Under the pieces are notes generated by a model. It had not been told where the DNA came from and did not search any database. It saw only the letters and a list, made by a program, of their open reading frames with translations. A stretch of 64,000 nt of DNA, taken from Monarcha castaneiventris obscurior. Its lineage: Eukaryota > Chordata > Aves > Passeriformes > Monarchidae. The translations under genes and the position numbers were made by a program. Below, one piece after another: positions 58,801 to 64,000 of the stretch. Numbering within the stretch: position 1 is the first letter of the stretch; each line of letters starts with the position of its first letter. The stretch is taken from positions 630,001 to 694,000 of the forward strand of contig JAMPIT010000682.1 of NCBI GenBank assembly GCA_026261815.1, read 5' to 3'.

Positions 58801-60928
58801 TACGCTCCCAGATGATGCCTGGTCCCTCACGGAAACTTCTCTGAAGCTGCAACTTTGTAAAGGAAGGGAAGAGCACTCATGATTGATTGGGCAGAGTATA
58901 CATCACTTCAGTTTTGTTAGTTTGTCCTGTCTTCTCGATTTTTTCTCACTTTTTTTGAAGCTAGACAAACTTCTGAAAGCAATATGGCAGATGGAGAGGA
59001 AGCAAAAGTTTGTCTTTCTCCCTGAGCATTTCTGTTCAGAGGATTTATTTTGACATGAAGTGCATACTTGAGATCACTTATTTGTGTCACTGTGATTTAT
59101 GATTTTAAGAACCACTTGGTTTCTCTGCCAAAGCAGCAGGGACCACTCCCCACTACCAGGTGTTGCTGGCTGGGGAGAGTGTGGGAAGCAACAGAGGCAG
59201 GGAGCATTCCTTGGGTAATAAAAACTGAGACAACAGAGCATAAAATATATTCAGAGGGAGGAGAAGGCCTTGGTGCAGAGCAGATAATTGCTGGTGAGGA
59301 CTGTGGATTGCCAGCTTGGATACAGAGGGACTTGCAGCTTATTCTCAGAACTAACAATGAGGCACATTGTCCTGACCTGATAAAGCCTCTCAGCTTTTAT
59401 ATCTCTGCACCTGTGTATGATTAATCTGTAAAATGGGCAATCCACAGTTTTAAGAGCAGGCTTCAGAGACACAAAGCTCTGTCGTTGTTCAGAAGTTGCT
59501 GACAGTCAAAGACAAGTCCTGTTTGCTCTCCGTAGATAAGTCCATTAAGTAAAGGATCTGTGAAAGCTGGCTTTTAAATTAAGTGCTTGCTTTTGGCATG
59601 AAGAGTGACATCACAGTTTCCAAAGTTTACTGATTTCTGGGTATTTTTATCTCTCCCTCTCTCTCTCTATTTTTTTCTTTTTTTTTTTTTTTAAATAATA
59701 TATGCATATTATTAAATGATATATTTTTAAATACTTATTCCTTCCTGTGATACACATCTCTAGTGAAATGAAGGCTTGATGCATCATATCAAAATAGCAA
59801 ATATTAACTCCTAGAAAAATTTAAAAAAATACAGAAGGTATTTCAATTTGCCTTGAAAATGTTCTCTTGATGTTATTAATATCTTCAGTGCTTAGCTAGA
59901 TACTGAATTAGGTTATAATTAATTTAAATTAAGCTGGTTTAATTTATGCATATTACAAGGCATTCCTCAAGCACTGCTAGCAAATATAAGCAAGCACTAA
60001 ACTTTTTTTTACTTCTAGCCTGCCAAAGGGGAGTGTTTGGATTAGAATGTACAACTTAATTCAGGGCCCATATGAAAAAAAATAAATTGGTTGGGTTCAG
60101 GAAGAAATGGTGAATGTGCATCAGCAATTCTTCTCGGAGAGAAATTGTTAGTATTGTTTTAATCTTTAAACTGATTCCACCTTAAAAAAAAATCAGCAAA
60201 TAATGCTGTCTGCAGGGGTCCTATTCTTGCAATGTGAGCAGGCTTAAAAACCTCACAGGGATCATAAACAGGATTTAGGGGCTAAAGAGAAGTACCATTT
60301 ACAGTGTTCCAGTTGCAACTCCTATTTCTTCAACATTTCCATAACTAGACAATTGCAGCCAGCATTGTGATATTTTGCTCCTGACAGGGTTTTCTTAATT
60401 CTTCTCATGGAGCCATAAATGACAGAAACAATGAGGGCTTTGTTTGTGCTCTGCATGGTGTGGCTGGGAATGCATTTGCATTCTGTGAAAAAAAGGGTTT
60501 TGTTTTCTCACGGGACGGTTGTAATTGATGCTGCAGAACTTTATGGTCCACGGTGTTGGAAATCAACTGTCCTTGTAGAAAAGGGCCATTTAATTAACAC
60601 TGTCAGACTATGTGCACTTCAAAACACAGCCTACCTGTCTGTCCCTGTGTATTTTGAATGCCTTGCTGGGAGGAGTGGAGGGGCAAATGTTCCAGGCAGT
60701 CCTGGCCCCTCATGGTCTACAACAGTATTTAGAGAGTATAAATTACTGTGTAATACTTCCCAGAAGCACACTGCAGTTCTAATAATGTCTTTGGTTTCTG
60801 GATTACAGATATAAATGAATGTGAAAGCAGCCCATGTGTCAATGGTGCCTGCAGGAACAACCTTGGATCATTCCACTGTGAATGTTCATCTGGCAGCAAG
60901 TTGGACCCTACAGGACTGATTTGTATTG
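420..60928 (+). CDS. FBN2: Fibrillin-2, internal part of the gene (exons 2-20, partial)
   Basis: Nineteen exons join in one open frame of 2,420 bases. The product is a secreted calcium-binding glycoprotein that polymerises into 10-12 nm microfibrils, which scaffold elastin and store latent TGF-beta complexes and BMPs (family knowledge). Seen here: three non-calcium EGF modules, a nine-cysteine hybrid domain, nine cbEGF modules with the D-x-[D/N/H]-E-C start and the C-x-N-x4-[F/Y]-x-C-x-C hydroxylation motif, two eight-cysteine TB domains, a glycine-rich linker and a fourth EGF. Exon lengths (83, 99, 96, 96, 198, 126, 126, ...) match the fibrillin pattern I know from FBN1, apart from TB1, the linker, EGF4 and cbEGF3, where small differences are expected. 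The Gly-rich linker ending in PIITGL identifies FBN2 rather than FBN1. The start codon, signal peptide, furin site and C-terminal two thirds lie outside the window. FBN3 is a less likely alternative. Confidence 0.95.
503..3872 (+). other. FBN2: FBN2 intron 2
   Basis: The 3,370-bp intron holds A-rich stretches near 640-655 and 820-840, and a perfect 12-bp hairpin followed by a 15-bp tandem duplication at 1024-1076 (listed separately). I recognised nothing else. Small open frames inside it show no family resemblance. Confidence 0.85.
1024..1076 (+). repeat. Perfect hairpin overlapping a 15-bp tandem duplication
   Basis: The arms 1024-1035 (gtgacttttggc) and 1043-1054 (gccaaaagtcac) are exact reverse complements around a 7-base loop. 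The right arm runs into aaagtcacatggcag, present twice back to back at 1047-1061 and 1062-1076 with no mismatch. The result is a short intronic stem-loop with a recent-looking duplication at its edge. No function is evident. Confidence 0.8.
3873..3971 (+). CDS. FBN2: FBN2 exon 3: EGF1 (non-calcium-binding)
   Basis: This 99-bp phase 1-1 exon encodes a six-cysteine EGF module with [14 protein letters not shown], then MCTCASGQI and a final cysteine before GSKP. It lacks the D-x-D-E-C calcium site, as expected for the first three fibrillin EGFs. The acceptor is ttcctcag and the donor is gtaagg. The codon across the exon 2-3 junction is CCA (Pro), as in other fibrillins. Confidence 0.95.
3972..4482 (+). 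other. FBN2: FBN2 intron 3
   Basis: This is a short 511-bp intron. No repeat or regulatory element was recognised in it. It ends in tctctctgcag. Confidence 0.85.
4483..4578 (+). CDS. FBN2: FBN2 exon 4: EGF2
   Basis: This 96-bp phase 1-1 exon encodes [14 protein letters not shown], then [13 protein letters not shown]. The six cysteines have EGF spacing and there is no calcium motif. Open reading continues past the donor (gtaagt) into the intron, but similarity to fibrillin stops exactly at 4578. FBN1 has an exon of the same length here. Confidence 0.95.
4579..6923 (+). other. FBN2: FBN2 intron 4
   Basis: The 2,345-bp intron shows no mobile element or tandem repeat that I recognise. Its 3' end is unusual: the tract is T-rich but broken by G's and ends in gtgggttgaag instead of a clean pyrimidine-CAG. 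Confidence 0.85.
6924..7019 (+). CDS. FBN2: FBN2 exon 5: EGF3
   Basis: This 96-bp phase 1-1 exon encodes [12 protein letters not shown], then [12 protein letters not shown], almost identical to the fibrillin EGF3 consensus. The exon start is fixed by the codon C|CT (Pro) across the junction and by the family's 96-bp length. The donor is gtaaaa, which is somewhat weak at +5. EGF2, EGF3 and hybrid 1 form the rigid region reported in FBN1 to bind LTBP and other partners (family knowledge). Confidence 0.95.
7660..7800 (-). mobile_element. CR1 LINE fragment (old, reverse orientation)
   Basis: Segments such as ggtggctctcccatggac, tgttgggagtccaggactgg and acacaatactctgatgcag follow the reverse complement of the avian CR1 3' ORF2 region (compare gtggccctcctctggac, gggagcccagaactggacac). 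The 3' terminal repeat is missing, so this is an internal, diverged remnant. Boundaries are approximate. Confidence 0.55.
10563..10895 (+). mobile_element. CR1 LINE 3' end fragment (sense orientation)
   Basis: This is a 5'-truncated CR1. It starts near ggggcctacaacagatctgg, passes through agaaattcttcccttt, ggcacagggtgcccagagc and ccctggaagtgtccaaggcc, and ends with aaggtcccttccaaccca aaccattctgtga, the typical avian CR1 3' end. The tail is followed by degenerate gattct units. It inserted in the sense direction of FBN2. Confidence 0.9.
13343..13535 (-). mobile_element. CR1 LINE 3' end fragment (antisense orientation)
   Basis: The stretch begins aaatcacagaatgatttgag and continues with ctggaagggtcttcaaag, cctggccttggacacttcc and cacagcttctctgggcacc. 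This is the reverse complement of the CR1 3' end. It contains a 25-bp exact inverted match to the sense CR1 copy (13449-13473 against 10747-10771). Confidence 0.9.
14964..14977. repeat. Poly-A run
   Basis: There are fourteen consecutive A's, flanked by aaaag. This is simple low-complexity sequence. No retrogene body was recognised next to it. Confidence 0.85.
18575..18602. repeat. T-rich run
   Basis: A nearly pure T tract is broken by one C inside intron 5. No acceptor-linked exon follows it. Confidence 0.85.
19597..19610. repeat. 14-bp perfect palindrome
   Basis: acctatgcataggt equals its own reverse complement. It lies deep in intron 5. It may be chance in a 64-kb window. Confidence 0.6.
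21425..21450. repeat. (GTTT)n microsatellite
   Basis: Six and a half uninterrupted GTTT units lie about 300 bases upstream of exon 6. The tract is likely length-polymorphic. Confidence 0.9.
21760..21957 (+). CDS. FBN2: FBN2 exon 6: hybrid domain 1
   Basis: This 198-bp phase 1-1 exon has exactly the FBN1 length. It begins DYRTGPCF and continues [35 protein letters not shown], then [16 protein letters not shown] count nine cysteines: eight for the hybrid fold plus the extra one known in fibrillin hybrid 1, reported to be free for intermolecular bonding (family knowledge). The exon is GC-rich against its AT-rich introns. The acceptor is a C7 tract followed by AG, and the donor is gtgagc. Confidence 0.96.
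25264..25332 (-). mobile_element. Short CR1 3' terminal fragment (antisense)
   Basis: tcacagaatcatagaatag followed by gttggaaggaatctctgg and cccagtccagcccccc is the reverse complement of the last ~70 bases of a CR1, including the ATTCTATGATTCT-type terminal repeat. It is heavily 5'-truncated. Confidence 0.85.
25404..25434. repeat. A-rich simple tract
   Basis: Twenty-one A's, GG, then eight A's. The tract lies 70 bases after the CR1 fragment and is not its own tail, because that CR1 is in the opposite orientation. Confidence 0.9.
25815..25952 (+). mobile_element. CR1-like LINE ORF2 remnant (endonuclease C-terminal region)
   Basis: An open stretch reads [19 protein letters not shown], then [18 protein letters not shown] recognise this from the many avian LINE reverse-transcriptase polyprotein fragments (typical form: SRRFL, then LxREPTRxxxLLDLL). 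Similarity stops just before 25954, where the frame closes. It is a dead fragment inside the FBN2 intron. The family assignment is from memory. Confidence 0.6.
26137..26262 (+). CDS. FBN2: FBN2 exon 7: cbEGF1
   Basis: This 126-bp phase 1-1 exon encodes [17 protein letters not shown], then the hydroxylation-type motif [12 protein letters not shown], ending KCD. It has six cysteines and the D-V-D-E-C calcium-site start. The acceptor is gtttgcag and the donor is gtaagt. The calcium-rigidified cbEGF pair that starts here leads into TB1. Confidence 0.96.
26263..31755 (+). other. FBN2: FBN2 intron 7
   Basis: The 5,493-bp intron has a 78-bp pure purine tract at 27542-27619. I recognise no mobile element. 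The rest is AT-rich intronic sequence with short runs of T (29158-29172). Confidence 0.85.
27542..27619. repeat. Polypurine (GA-rich) tract
   Basis: Seventy-eight consecutive purines made of gaaag, ggaag and gaaa units, with further purine-rich sequence to about 27645. Such mirror-like purine tracts can form triplex DNA. The sense transcript would be GA-rich, a class that often binds SR proteins. Confidence 0.9.
31756..31881 (+). CDS. FBN2: FBN2 exon 8: cbEGF2
   Basis: This 126-bp phase 1-1 exon encodes [17 protein letters not shown], then [15 protein letters not shown], ending SCTL. It has six cysteines, a calcium site and the Asn hydroxylation motif. The acceptor is ttttgggtag, poor in the last pyrimidines, and the donor is gtaggt. 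Confidence 0.96.
31882..33599 (+). other. FBN2: FBN2 intron 8
   Basis: The 1,718-bp intron is AT-rich with no recognised repeat. It ends in aacctccag. Confidence 0.85.
33600..33752 (+). CDS. FBN2: FBN2 exon 9: TB1 (8-Cys) domain, main part
   Basis: This 153-bp phase 1-1 exon encodes [20 protein letters not shown], then the triple-cysteine core [11 protein letters not shown] and EVCPVRGS. Seven of the eight TB cysteines are here and the eighth (RRLC) is in exon 10. TB domains occur only in fibrillins and LTBPs. Relative to FBN1 (159 bp) the exon is two codons shorter, in the loop after CW. Confidence 0.95.
33753..34542 (+). other. FBN2: FBN2 intron 9
   Basis: This is a 790-bp intron. A GC-richer stretch at 34350-34450 has open frames on both strands, but no fibrillin match and no splice sites that would fit an extra phase 1-1 exon. 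No repeat was seen. Confidence 0.85.
34543..34776 (+). CDS. FBN2: FBN2 exon 10: TB1 last cysteine and glycine-rich linker
   Basis: This 234-bp phase 1-1 exon encodes 78 residues, 26 of them glycine. It starts DEHRRLC (last TB1 cysteine) and then has an Arg-Gly segment ([12 protein letters not shown]). Repeats of G-N-G and G-G follow, then the conserved [13 protein letters not shown] and GAGVGAGG, and it ends GPIITGL. This position is proline-rich in FBN1 and glycine-rich in FBN2, so the exon settles the paralogue. The linker is flexible and joins TB1 to EGF4. The donor gtaagt is followed within 34 bases by 31 T's. Confidence 0.96.
34810..34840. repeat. T31 homopolymer directly behind the exon 10 donor
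   Basis: Thirty-one uninterrupted T's begin 33 bases after the exon 10 splice donor. In the pre-mRNA this is a U-tract of the kind that recruits TIA1/TIAL1. The exact length in a raw assembly is uncertain. Confidence 0.9.
34933..35058. repeat. 12-bp inverted repeat, 126 bp span
   Basis: agacacctcagc (34933-34944) is exactly complementary to gctgaggtgtct (35047-35058). The match extends by ggg/ccc after one indel. It could be a stem-loop or worn ends of a small element. No target duplication was recognised. Confidence 0.5.
35628..35765 (+). CDS. FBN2: FBN2 exon 11: EGF4 (non-calcium-binding)
   Basis: This 138-bp phase 1-1 exon encodes [17 protein letters not shown], then [16 protein letters not shown] and [13 protein letters not shown]. 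It has six EGF cysteines but lacks the D-x-D-E-C opening. N-Q-T is the only N-glycosylation sequon I find in the exons here, and it sits right after the Gly-rich linker. The acceptor is ctattag and the donor is gtgagt. Confidence 0.95.
35766..41493 (+). other. FBN2: FBN2 intron 11
   Basis: This is a 5,728-bp intron with no confidently recognised mobile element and no coding similarity. A stretch at about 40430-40800 is less AT-rich and may be an old, unrecognisable repeat. A run of A's (41431-41443) precedes the exon 12 acceptor. Confidence 0.8.
41494..41613 (+). CDS. FBN2: FBN2 exon 12: cbEGF3
   Basis: This 120-bp phase 1-1 exon encodes [15 protein letters not shown], then [15 protein letters not shown], ending KQACI. 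It has six cysteines, a calcium site and the hydroxylation motif. The acceptor is a tandem CAGCAG: the second CAG gives the conserved DVDEC join, while the first would add one Ala codon. The donor is gtaaga. Confidence 0.95.
41614..42169 (+). other. FBN2: FBN2 intron 12
   Basis: The 556-bp intron has no recognised element. It ends in a strong pyrimidine tract (ccttccccttag). Confidence 0.85.
42170..42295 (+). CDS. FBN2: FBN2 exon 13: cbEGF4
   Basis: This 126-bp phase 1-1 exon encodes [17 protein letters not shown], then [15 protein letters not shown], ending NGKNCV. It has a calcium site and the Asn hydroxylation motif. It agrees closely with FBN2 cbEGF4 as remembered ([12 protein letters not shown]). 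Confidence 0.96.
42296..42927 (+). other. FBN2: FBN2 intron 13
   Basis: This is a 632-bp intron with nothing recognisable in it. It ends in ttttatag. Confidence 0.85.
42928..43050 (+). CDS. FBN2: FBN2 exon 14: cbEGF5
   Basis: This 123-bp phase 1-1 exon encodes [16 protein letters not shown], then [15 protein letters not shown], ending GRYCT. The DHDEC start, with His at the second position, is the FBN2 form (FBN1 has DMDEC). It has six cysteines and the hydroxylation motif. The donor is gtatgt. Confidence 0.96.
43051..44100 (+). other. FBN2: FBN2 intron 14
   Basis: The 1,050-bp intron contains a short pyrimidine run (43396-43409) and three GTTT units near 43918-43930. No mobile element was seen. 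Confidence 0.85.
44101..44223 (+). CDS. FBN2: FBN2 exon 15: cbEGF6
   Basis: This 123-bp phase 1-1 exon encodes [16 protein letters not shown], then [15 protein letters not shown], ending DGRVCV. The upstream intron stays open in this frame, but the acceptor cctcctctcag and the family join fix the start. The donor gtaagt is followed by a T-run, which is U-rich in the transcript. Confidence 0.96.
44224..48961 (+). other. FBN2: FBN2 intron 15
   Basis: This is a 4,738-bp intron with no confidently recognised mobile element. A stretch at 46400-46660 is less AT-rich and may begin with a worn CR1 end (agagtcatggaacagctaga), but the match is too short to call. Confidence 0.8.
48962..49114 (+). CDS. 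FBN2: FBN2 exon 16: TB2 domain, main part
   Basis: This 153-bp phase 1-1 exon encodes [17 protein letters not shown], then [17 protein letters not shown] and [15 protein letters not shown]. It carries seven cysteines including the CCC core. The eighth is in exon 17. It agrees with FBN2 TB2 in the [13 protein letters not shown] core. The donor is gtgaaa, weak at +5. Confidence 0.96.
49115..49859 (+). other. FBN2: FBN2 intron 16
   Basis: This is a 745-bp intron with an A-run near 49431-49444 and no recognised element. The acceptor region is weak: the C/T tract is separated from the AG by gcttgaactgagcag. Confidence 0.85.
49860..49913 (+). CDS. FBN2: FBN2 exon 17: TB2 last cysteine (54-bp micro-exon)
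   Basis: This 54-bp phase 1-1 exon encodes [18 protein letters not shown], providing the eighth TB2 cysteine and the linker into cbEGF7. FBN1 has a 54-bp exon at the same place. It was located by the S|A codon split (G|CT) and by the family sequence. The donor is gtatgt. Confidence 0.95.
50181..50197. repeat. T17 run
   Basis: Seventeen T's follow acatatatac in intron 17. This is simple sequence. Confidence 0.85.
51960..52365 (-). mobile_element. CR1 LINE 3' region (antisense), first part of composite locus
   Basis: The sequence ggttggaaaggatatctgga, caaggatggagttcccatag, ttgctccagtgcttagccac, gtggtgaagaattgttttcc and gaacaaacccagtcccttca, in this order, follows the reverse complement of the CR1 3' UTR and ORF2 end. 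It is diverged and has lost the extreme 3' terminal repeat. Confidence 0.85.
52458..52980 (+). mobile_element. CR1-like LINE ORF2 fragment (between endonuclease and RT), sense and broken
   Basis: In frame from about 52458 it reads [57 protein letters not shown] and [11 protein letters not shown], then stops. After frame changes it continues [39 protein letters not shown] and [12 protein letters not shown] sequence. This order matches the avian LINE region LLFTNREELVGDVK, NFRKANFQLF, PWETAL, AWLNRDLLxKLKxKKEMHRQW as I recall it. There are at least two frameshifts and several stops, so it is a dead copy. Confidence 0.7.
52981..53100 (-). mobile_element. CR1 LINE fragment (antisense), third part of composite locus
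   Basis: cctggacacagtattccagg, ttcaaccttgtggtgtcaag and aataatcacttctttcagcc correspond to the reverse complement of CR1 ORF2 just 5' of the part seen at 51960-52365 (compare actggacacagtactccagg, aatcacctccctcgacctg). About 90 bases expected between the two antisense parts are absent. Confidence 0.65.
53207..53332 (+). CDS. FBN2: FBN2 exon 18: cbEGF7
   Basis: This 126-bp phase 1-1 exon encodes [17 protein letters not shown], then [15 protein letters not shown], ending GTNCV. It has a calcium site (DINEC) and the Asn hydroxylation motif. It agrees with FBN2 ([19 protein letters not shown]). The acceptor is gctaatgcag and the donor is gtgagt. Confidence 0.96.
53333..55633 (+). other. FBN2: FBN2 intron 18
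   Basis: This is a 2,301-bp AT-rich intron with a run of A's (55506-55521) about 110 bases before exon 19. No mobile element was recognised. Confidence 0.85.
55634..55759 (+). CDS. FBN2: FBN2 exon 19: cbEGF8
   Basis: This 126-bp phase 1-1 exon encodes [17 protein letters not shown], then [15 protein letters not shown], ending DTDTCE. It has a calcium site and the hydroxylation motif. Base composition is unlike its neighbours: nine CpGs in 126 bases, many in the first 45. The acceptor is ctgtctctgcag and the donor is gtgagg. Confidence 0.96.
55760..60808 (+). other. FBN2: FBN2 intron 19
   Basis: The 5,049-bp intron contains T-runs (58177-58188), a pyrimidine CT/T tract (59650-59692) and no recognised mobile element. 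Several short open frames lack any family signal. Confidence 0.8.
59650..59692. repeat. Pyrimidine tract (CT)n-(T)n
   Basis: Forty-three bases of C and T with a single A at 59669: a CT-dinucleotide part followed by T6CT15. No exon follows it. Confidence 0.9.
60809..60928 (+). CDS. FBN2: FBN2 exon 20: cbEGF9 (last exon in window)
   Basis: This 120-bp phase 1-1 exon encodes [15 protein letters not shown], then [15 protein letters not shown] and TGLICI. It has a calcium site and the Asn motif. The acceptor is tggattacag. The donor gtgggt is the weakest by inspection of the 19 donors (G at +3 and +4). The next expected exon, the start of hybrid domain 2, was not found before base 64000. Confidence 0.95.
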
Positions 60929-63900
60929 GTGGGTATTTCCTCCTTTTATTTTTCCTTTTTATAATTAATACATATATATATGTGTGTGTGTACACGTATA
61001 TTCTACATATATATAAAAATATTGGTGTCCTTTGAGGATTCTATTGGAAAAAAAGCAGAATGCTGCAGAGATTTTATTGGAGTAAGCAGCAACACTTCCT
61101 TGCAGGGTGTCATTTGCATTATCACCAGAAGCCATTTATTAATTATGGCTTTTTTCCTTGCCTTTCCAAGAAAATTCAGAAGGATTGCAGTCATCTGTAC
61201 TTTACAGGTGTTCATAAGCTGCCATTGTTTCATACTCTTTCTGTAGCATAATTGAATTTATTGTGGGATATGTGTGGTGCTCCAGCTGGATTGCAGTGTC
61301 ATTAATAACTGGGTGTCATTAGTAAGTGGGTGATGCTAATTTTAAATGTTACTTTTGTTTTCAGATGGATTTGTTTGGCATTTTTCATTCAAATTTCCTG
61401 CCTTGTCAGGAAAAATGAATGCAAAGACTCAAGTTTCTCTTTAATGGTGGAATTCTTCCATGCCTTCATATGTTTTTTAAGTGAATGTTACTTTTGTTCC
61501 TAAGCCTTCTATTATATTTCCTTGTAGCATCACTGGCTGGTGAAGGTTATTATTGTTTTTGTTCTTTTCATGTTGTGCTAATTTCTCGATATAACCACAC
61601 TAACCTATGCTTTTTTGTACCTCTTATTTTTAATTTTATTTTGTTCTCACATCCAAAGGGGCCACAAGTCCACCAAGAGCCCAATTATAACAGTGTTCTG
61701 GATTTACTTTGCAAATGGTTTTCATTGGACTGTTTGCAGTGTGAGGTCCCATTTGGCCTGGATAGCAGTGATAAATAACATAAAGCATAAACAAACCCAA
61801 AAAAGTAGCTGAGTAGACAGATAAAAACTGAAGAACAGGATCCAGCTACATACTGTGAGCCTAATCCTTAGTTTTTTCATGTTGACAAAAATTGTCTTAG
61901 GAGCAATGTTTTTGTACCGCAAGTGTGATTATGTTAAGACAGAAGGGTCAGAAGTAGAACTAATGAAAAGACCTGCAGATTGTTACTGCTAGAGCCCAGT
62001 TTTCCACCTTGGCCAAAATTTCATTGGCATTTGAAGCCTTGAGAGGGAGGGCAGTTTGGGTTATTGAAAAGTGAGTGAGGAGCTGGAGGTTACAGGTGGT
62101 TGATTTGCTGTGTGGAAAAACTTACAAATGTCCTTATCATATGTATGCTATTTTAAATCTCAAATTGATTTTCTCTTATTATCACTGTAGAGGCAGACTT
62201 GTATATTGATCCTGATTTTTTTTTTTTTTTAATCAGATTGCCTCTGTAAAGCACTGCTGTAGCAACAGATACCTTATTCCAAAACATAAATGAAGGGCTA
62301 AAATAGTATGGTGGTTTAGGGGTTTTTTGTGCTCTACATAAGACTGATCAAAGTAAGGTAGTATCAGATTCTGACAAGCTGCTTTTTTTTAACTTTCAAA
62401 TTTTCTCTCATGTCAGAACCAGAATCAGTATCACATTATTCAGCATAGGTGTGAGCCATTTGTCTCCTTCTGTGAGCTTTCCTGGGCAGAGAGAGAAATG
62501 CCTTGCTCAAATTACAGTCAGAATGAAATTCACAGCATTTGTACTGAAACCTTCAGCAAATGAGCACTGTAAGTTCAGCAGTTACAGTAAAAACTTTCAG
62601 CAATAATATTTTTCTTGCACATGGGCAGGTTTTGCAATATTAGGACCATGTTTGTGGAGGGGAAGAAAAGTGGAATTGTTTTTGAAGTATGCAAGGGTTT
62701 CGTGGCTGTTTTGGGAATTGTGCATACCTTATGGTTACTGCCATTTGTGCTTTTTGAAATACACACTTTTACATGCTTTTTCTACATATCTTAGTCAAGA
62801 TTCGTGGAGTGTATACAGTGCACAGTAAGTAGGATGCCATCTGCCTGTAGTATGCATATATTCTTCTTCAAGTCAGAATCAAAAGAGATAAGAGCAGCAG
62901 AAGGAATGCTTTGATGTTGGATAATAACTCTTTCACCAAAGATTTTGTCTGGACAAAAGACAGGATGCAAAATAAAGGAATAGCCTGGAAAAGATAAGAC
63001 AAGCAGACTTTGGCAGGATAACGTGGATGCAGCTGGTGTGAGCAGAGGCACCTGCTAATCTGTAGAATTTAAATAATTTTTGAGATACTGGTTTTGATTT
63101 TTCCCTCCTATAAAGTTGGCTAGTGAAAGGAAATAATATTGAGCTCTGTATTTGTGCACTTGTTCAAATGTGGATCTTTGTCCCACACGTTTGAGGCCAA
63201 TGTTAACCTAAATAATACAACTGGTTTACACTTAAATGTTAATGAAATACCCTGCCCAGTTTCTGGGGCTGATTTCAGTCACGTTCTTGGGCAAGTTTTT
63301 TTTCTGTTGCTTTAACCAAAGAAAGGTTGTGCTCCCTGTGGTCCACATCATTTTTTAGCATGACGATTTTGTAGAAAAGTTGAAGCTGTTTGGGAAACAA
63401 TAAGTTGGAATGATTCTTCAGTCTTAAGCACATTGTTCCTCAAGGTGAGGTATTAGAAATATATCTGGCCTTTTGCACATGTAATATGTGTAAATCTTAA
63501 ACCCAAATCCTGTTCTTCCATTAATCATCAAACTAAATTTGTCTGGGTCATTTGCTTAGCTTTGAATTCTGAGTATGCAGCTGCATTAAAACCCTACCCA
63601 GGCTGATCTCCCAATTTGGGTCTAACCTTACAGGCTGCTTTTGCTGTCTGATCACCAAGCTTGTTGTCAAGAAAATGTTGTACCATTTGACTGTAACTTT
63701 GTAAAGGTAGAGAGCAAAGGTGCCGAAGGCACAACTTGTAAAGTATGTACCTGATCTGAAATCTGACTGACATTTCCAAAAATTACTCAGGCACTGAAAT
63801 AATAGATTTTAAGACGTGGAGATTTGGGTGCCTAAAAAGGACTTTCAGAGCATTTCGGGCAGCAGAGACAACACTTTGACTAAAAGTCTTCTCTCTGCAC

Positions 63901-64000
63901 AGGGGCTTTCTGGCCTGTGGCAGAAGAGAGGAGCTGCTGCCTGATGGAGCTGGGCACTCCTTGGAATGGGCTTACCCTGACCTGCTCTGGTTTTCCAGCC
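60929..64000 (+). other. FBN2: Start of FBN2 intron 20
   Basis: At least 3,072 bp of intron, with an AT/GT dinucleotide repeat just after the donor (60972-60992) and a T-run near 62218-62230. The final ttttccag at 63991-63998 looks acceptor-like, but the two bases after it do not start the expected G|A-phase exon, so I do not call an exon there. Confidence 0.8.
60972..60992. repeat. (AT)n(GT)n microsatellite
   Basis: atatatata followed by five TG units, 43 bases after the exon 20 donor, with more AT repeats to 61013. Probably polymorphic. Confidence 0.85.

Noticed and set aside
63990..64000. ttttccag at the window end as the acceptor of exon 21
   Set aside because: Only two bases (cc) follow. 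The expected exon begins with A after a split codon G|A, so it does not fit, and nothing more can be read.
1..64000. CRISPR arrays, tRNA or rRNA genes, operons, phage or toxin systems
   Set aside because: None seen. The whole window is explained as one spliced vertebrate gene with introns and retrotransposon remnants.

Overview
The window is a contiguous piece of one large vertebrate gene on the + strand: fibrillin-2 (FBN2), an extracellular-matrix microfibril glycoprotein. I find 19 consecutive coding exons (exons 2 to 20 if the exon carrying the start codon is exon 1) between positions 420 and 60928. They sum to 2,420 coding bases, about 807 codons. Every intron is GT-AG and every internal junction is phase 1. 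The first coding exon and promoter lie upstream of base 1. The remaining exons, starting with the second hybrid domain, lie beyond base 64000.

The domain order read from the exons is: end of the fibrillin unique N-terminal region, EGF1, EGF2, EGF3, hybrid domain 1, cbEGF1, cbEGF2, TB1, a glycine-rich linker, EGF4, cbEGF3 to 6, TB2 (split over two exons), cbEGF7 to 9. The linker is glycine-rich (26 Gly in 78 residues) and not proline-rich. That separates FBN2 from FBN1, and the cbEGF sequences also agree with FBN2 as I remember it.

The host is most likely a bird. The introns carry several fragments of CR1 LINE retrotransposons with the typical avian CR1 3' end, no Alu, B1 or L1 sequences were recognised, and the repeat load is low. 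About 96% of the window is intron. The largest intron (intron 5, 14.7 kb) separates EGF3 from hybrid domain 1. I saw no second gene on either strand, no RNA gene, no CRISPR array and no cellular operon-like structure.

Layout: 1-419 end of intron 1; 420-7019 N-terminal region and EGF1-3; 7020-21759 long intron with three CR1 pieces; 21760-35765 hybrid 1, cbEGF1-2, TB1, Gly-rich linker and EGF4; 35766-41493 intron; 41494-44223 a tight cluster of four cbEGF exons; 44224-48961 intron; 48962-49913 TB2; 49914-53206 intron with a composite CR1 locus; 53207-60928 three cbEGF exons; 60929-64000 start of intron 20. I did not find an undescribed biological system. The points most worth a second look are splice-site details (a CAGCAG acceptor at exon 12, a 31-T run just behind the exon 10 donor), the composite CR1 locus in intron 17, and a small hairpin plus tandem duplication in intron 2.
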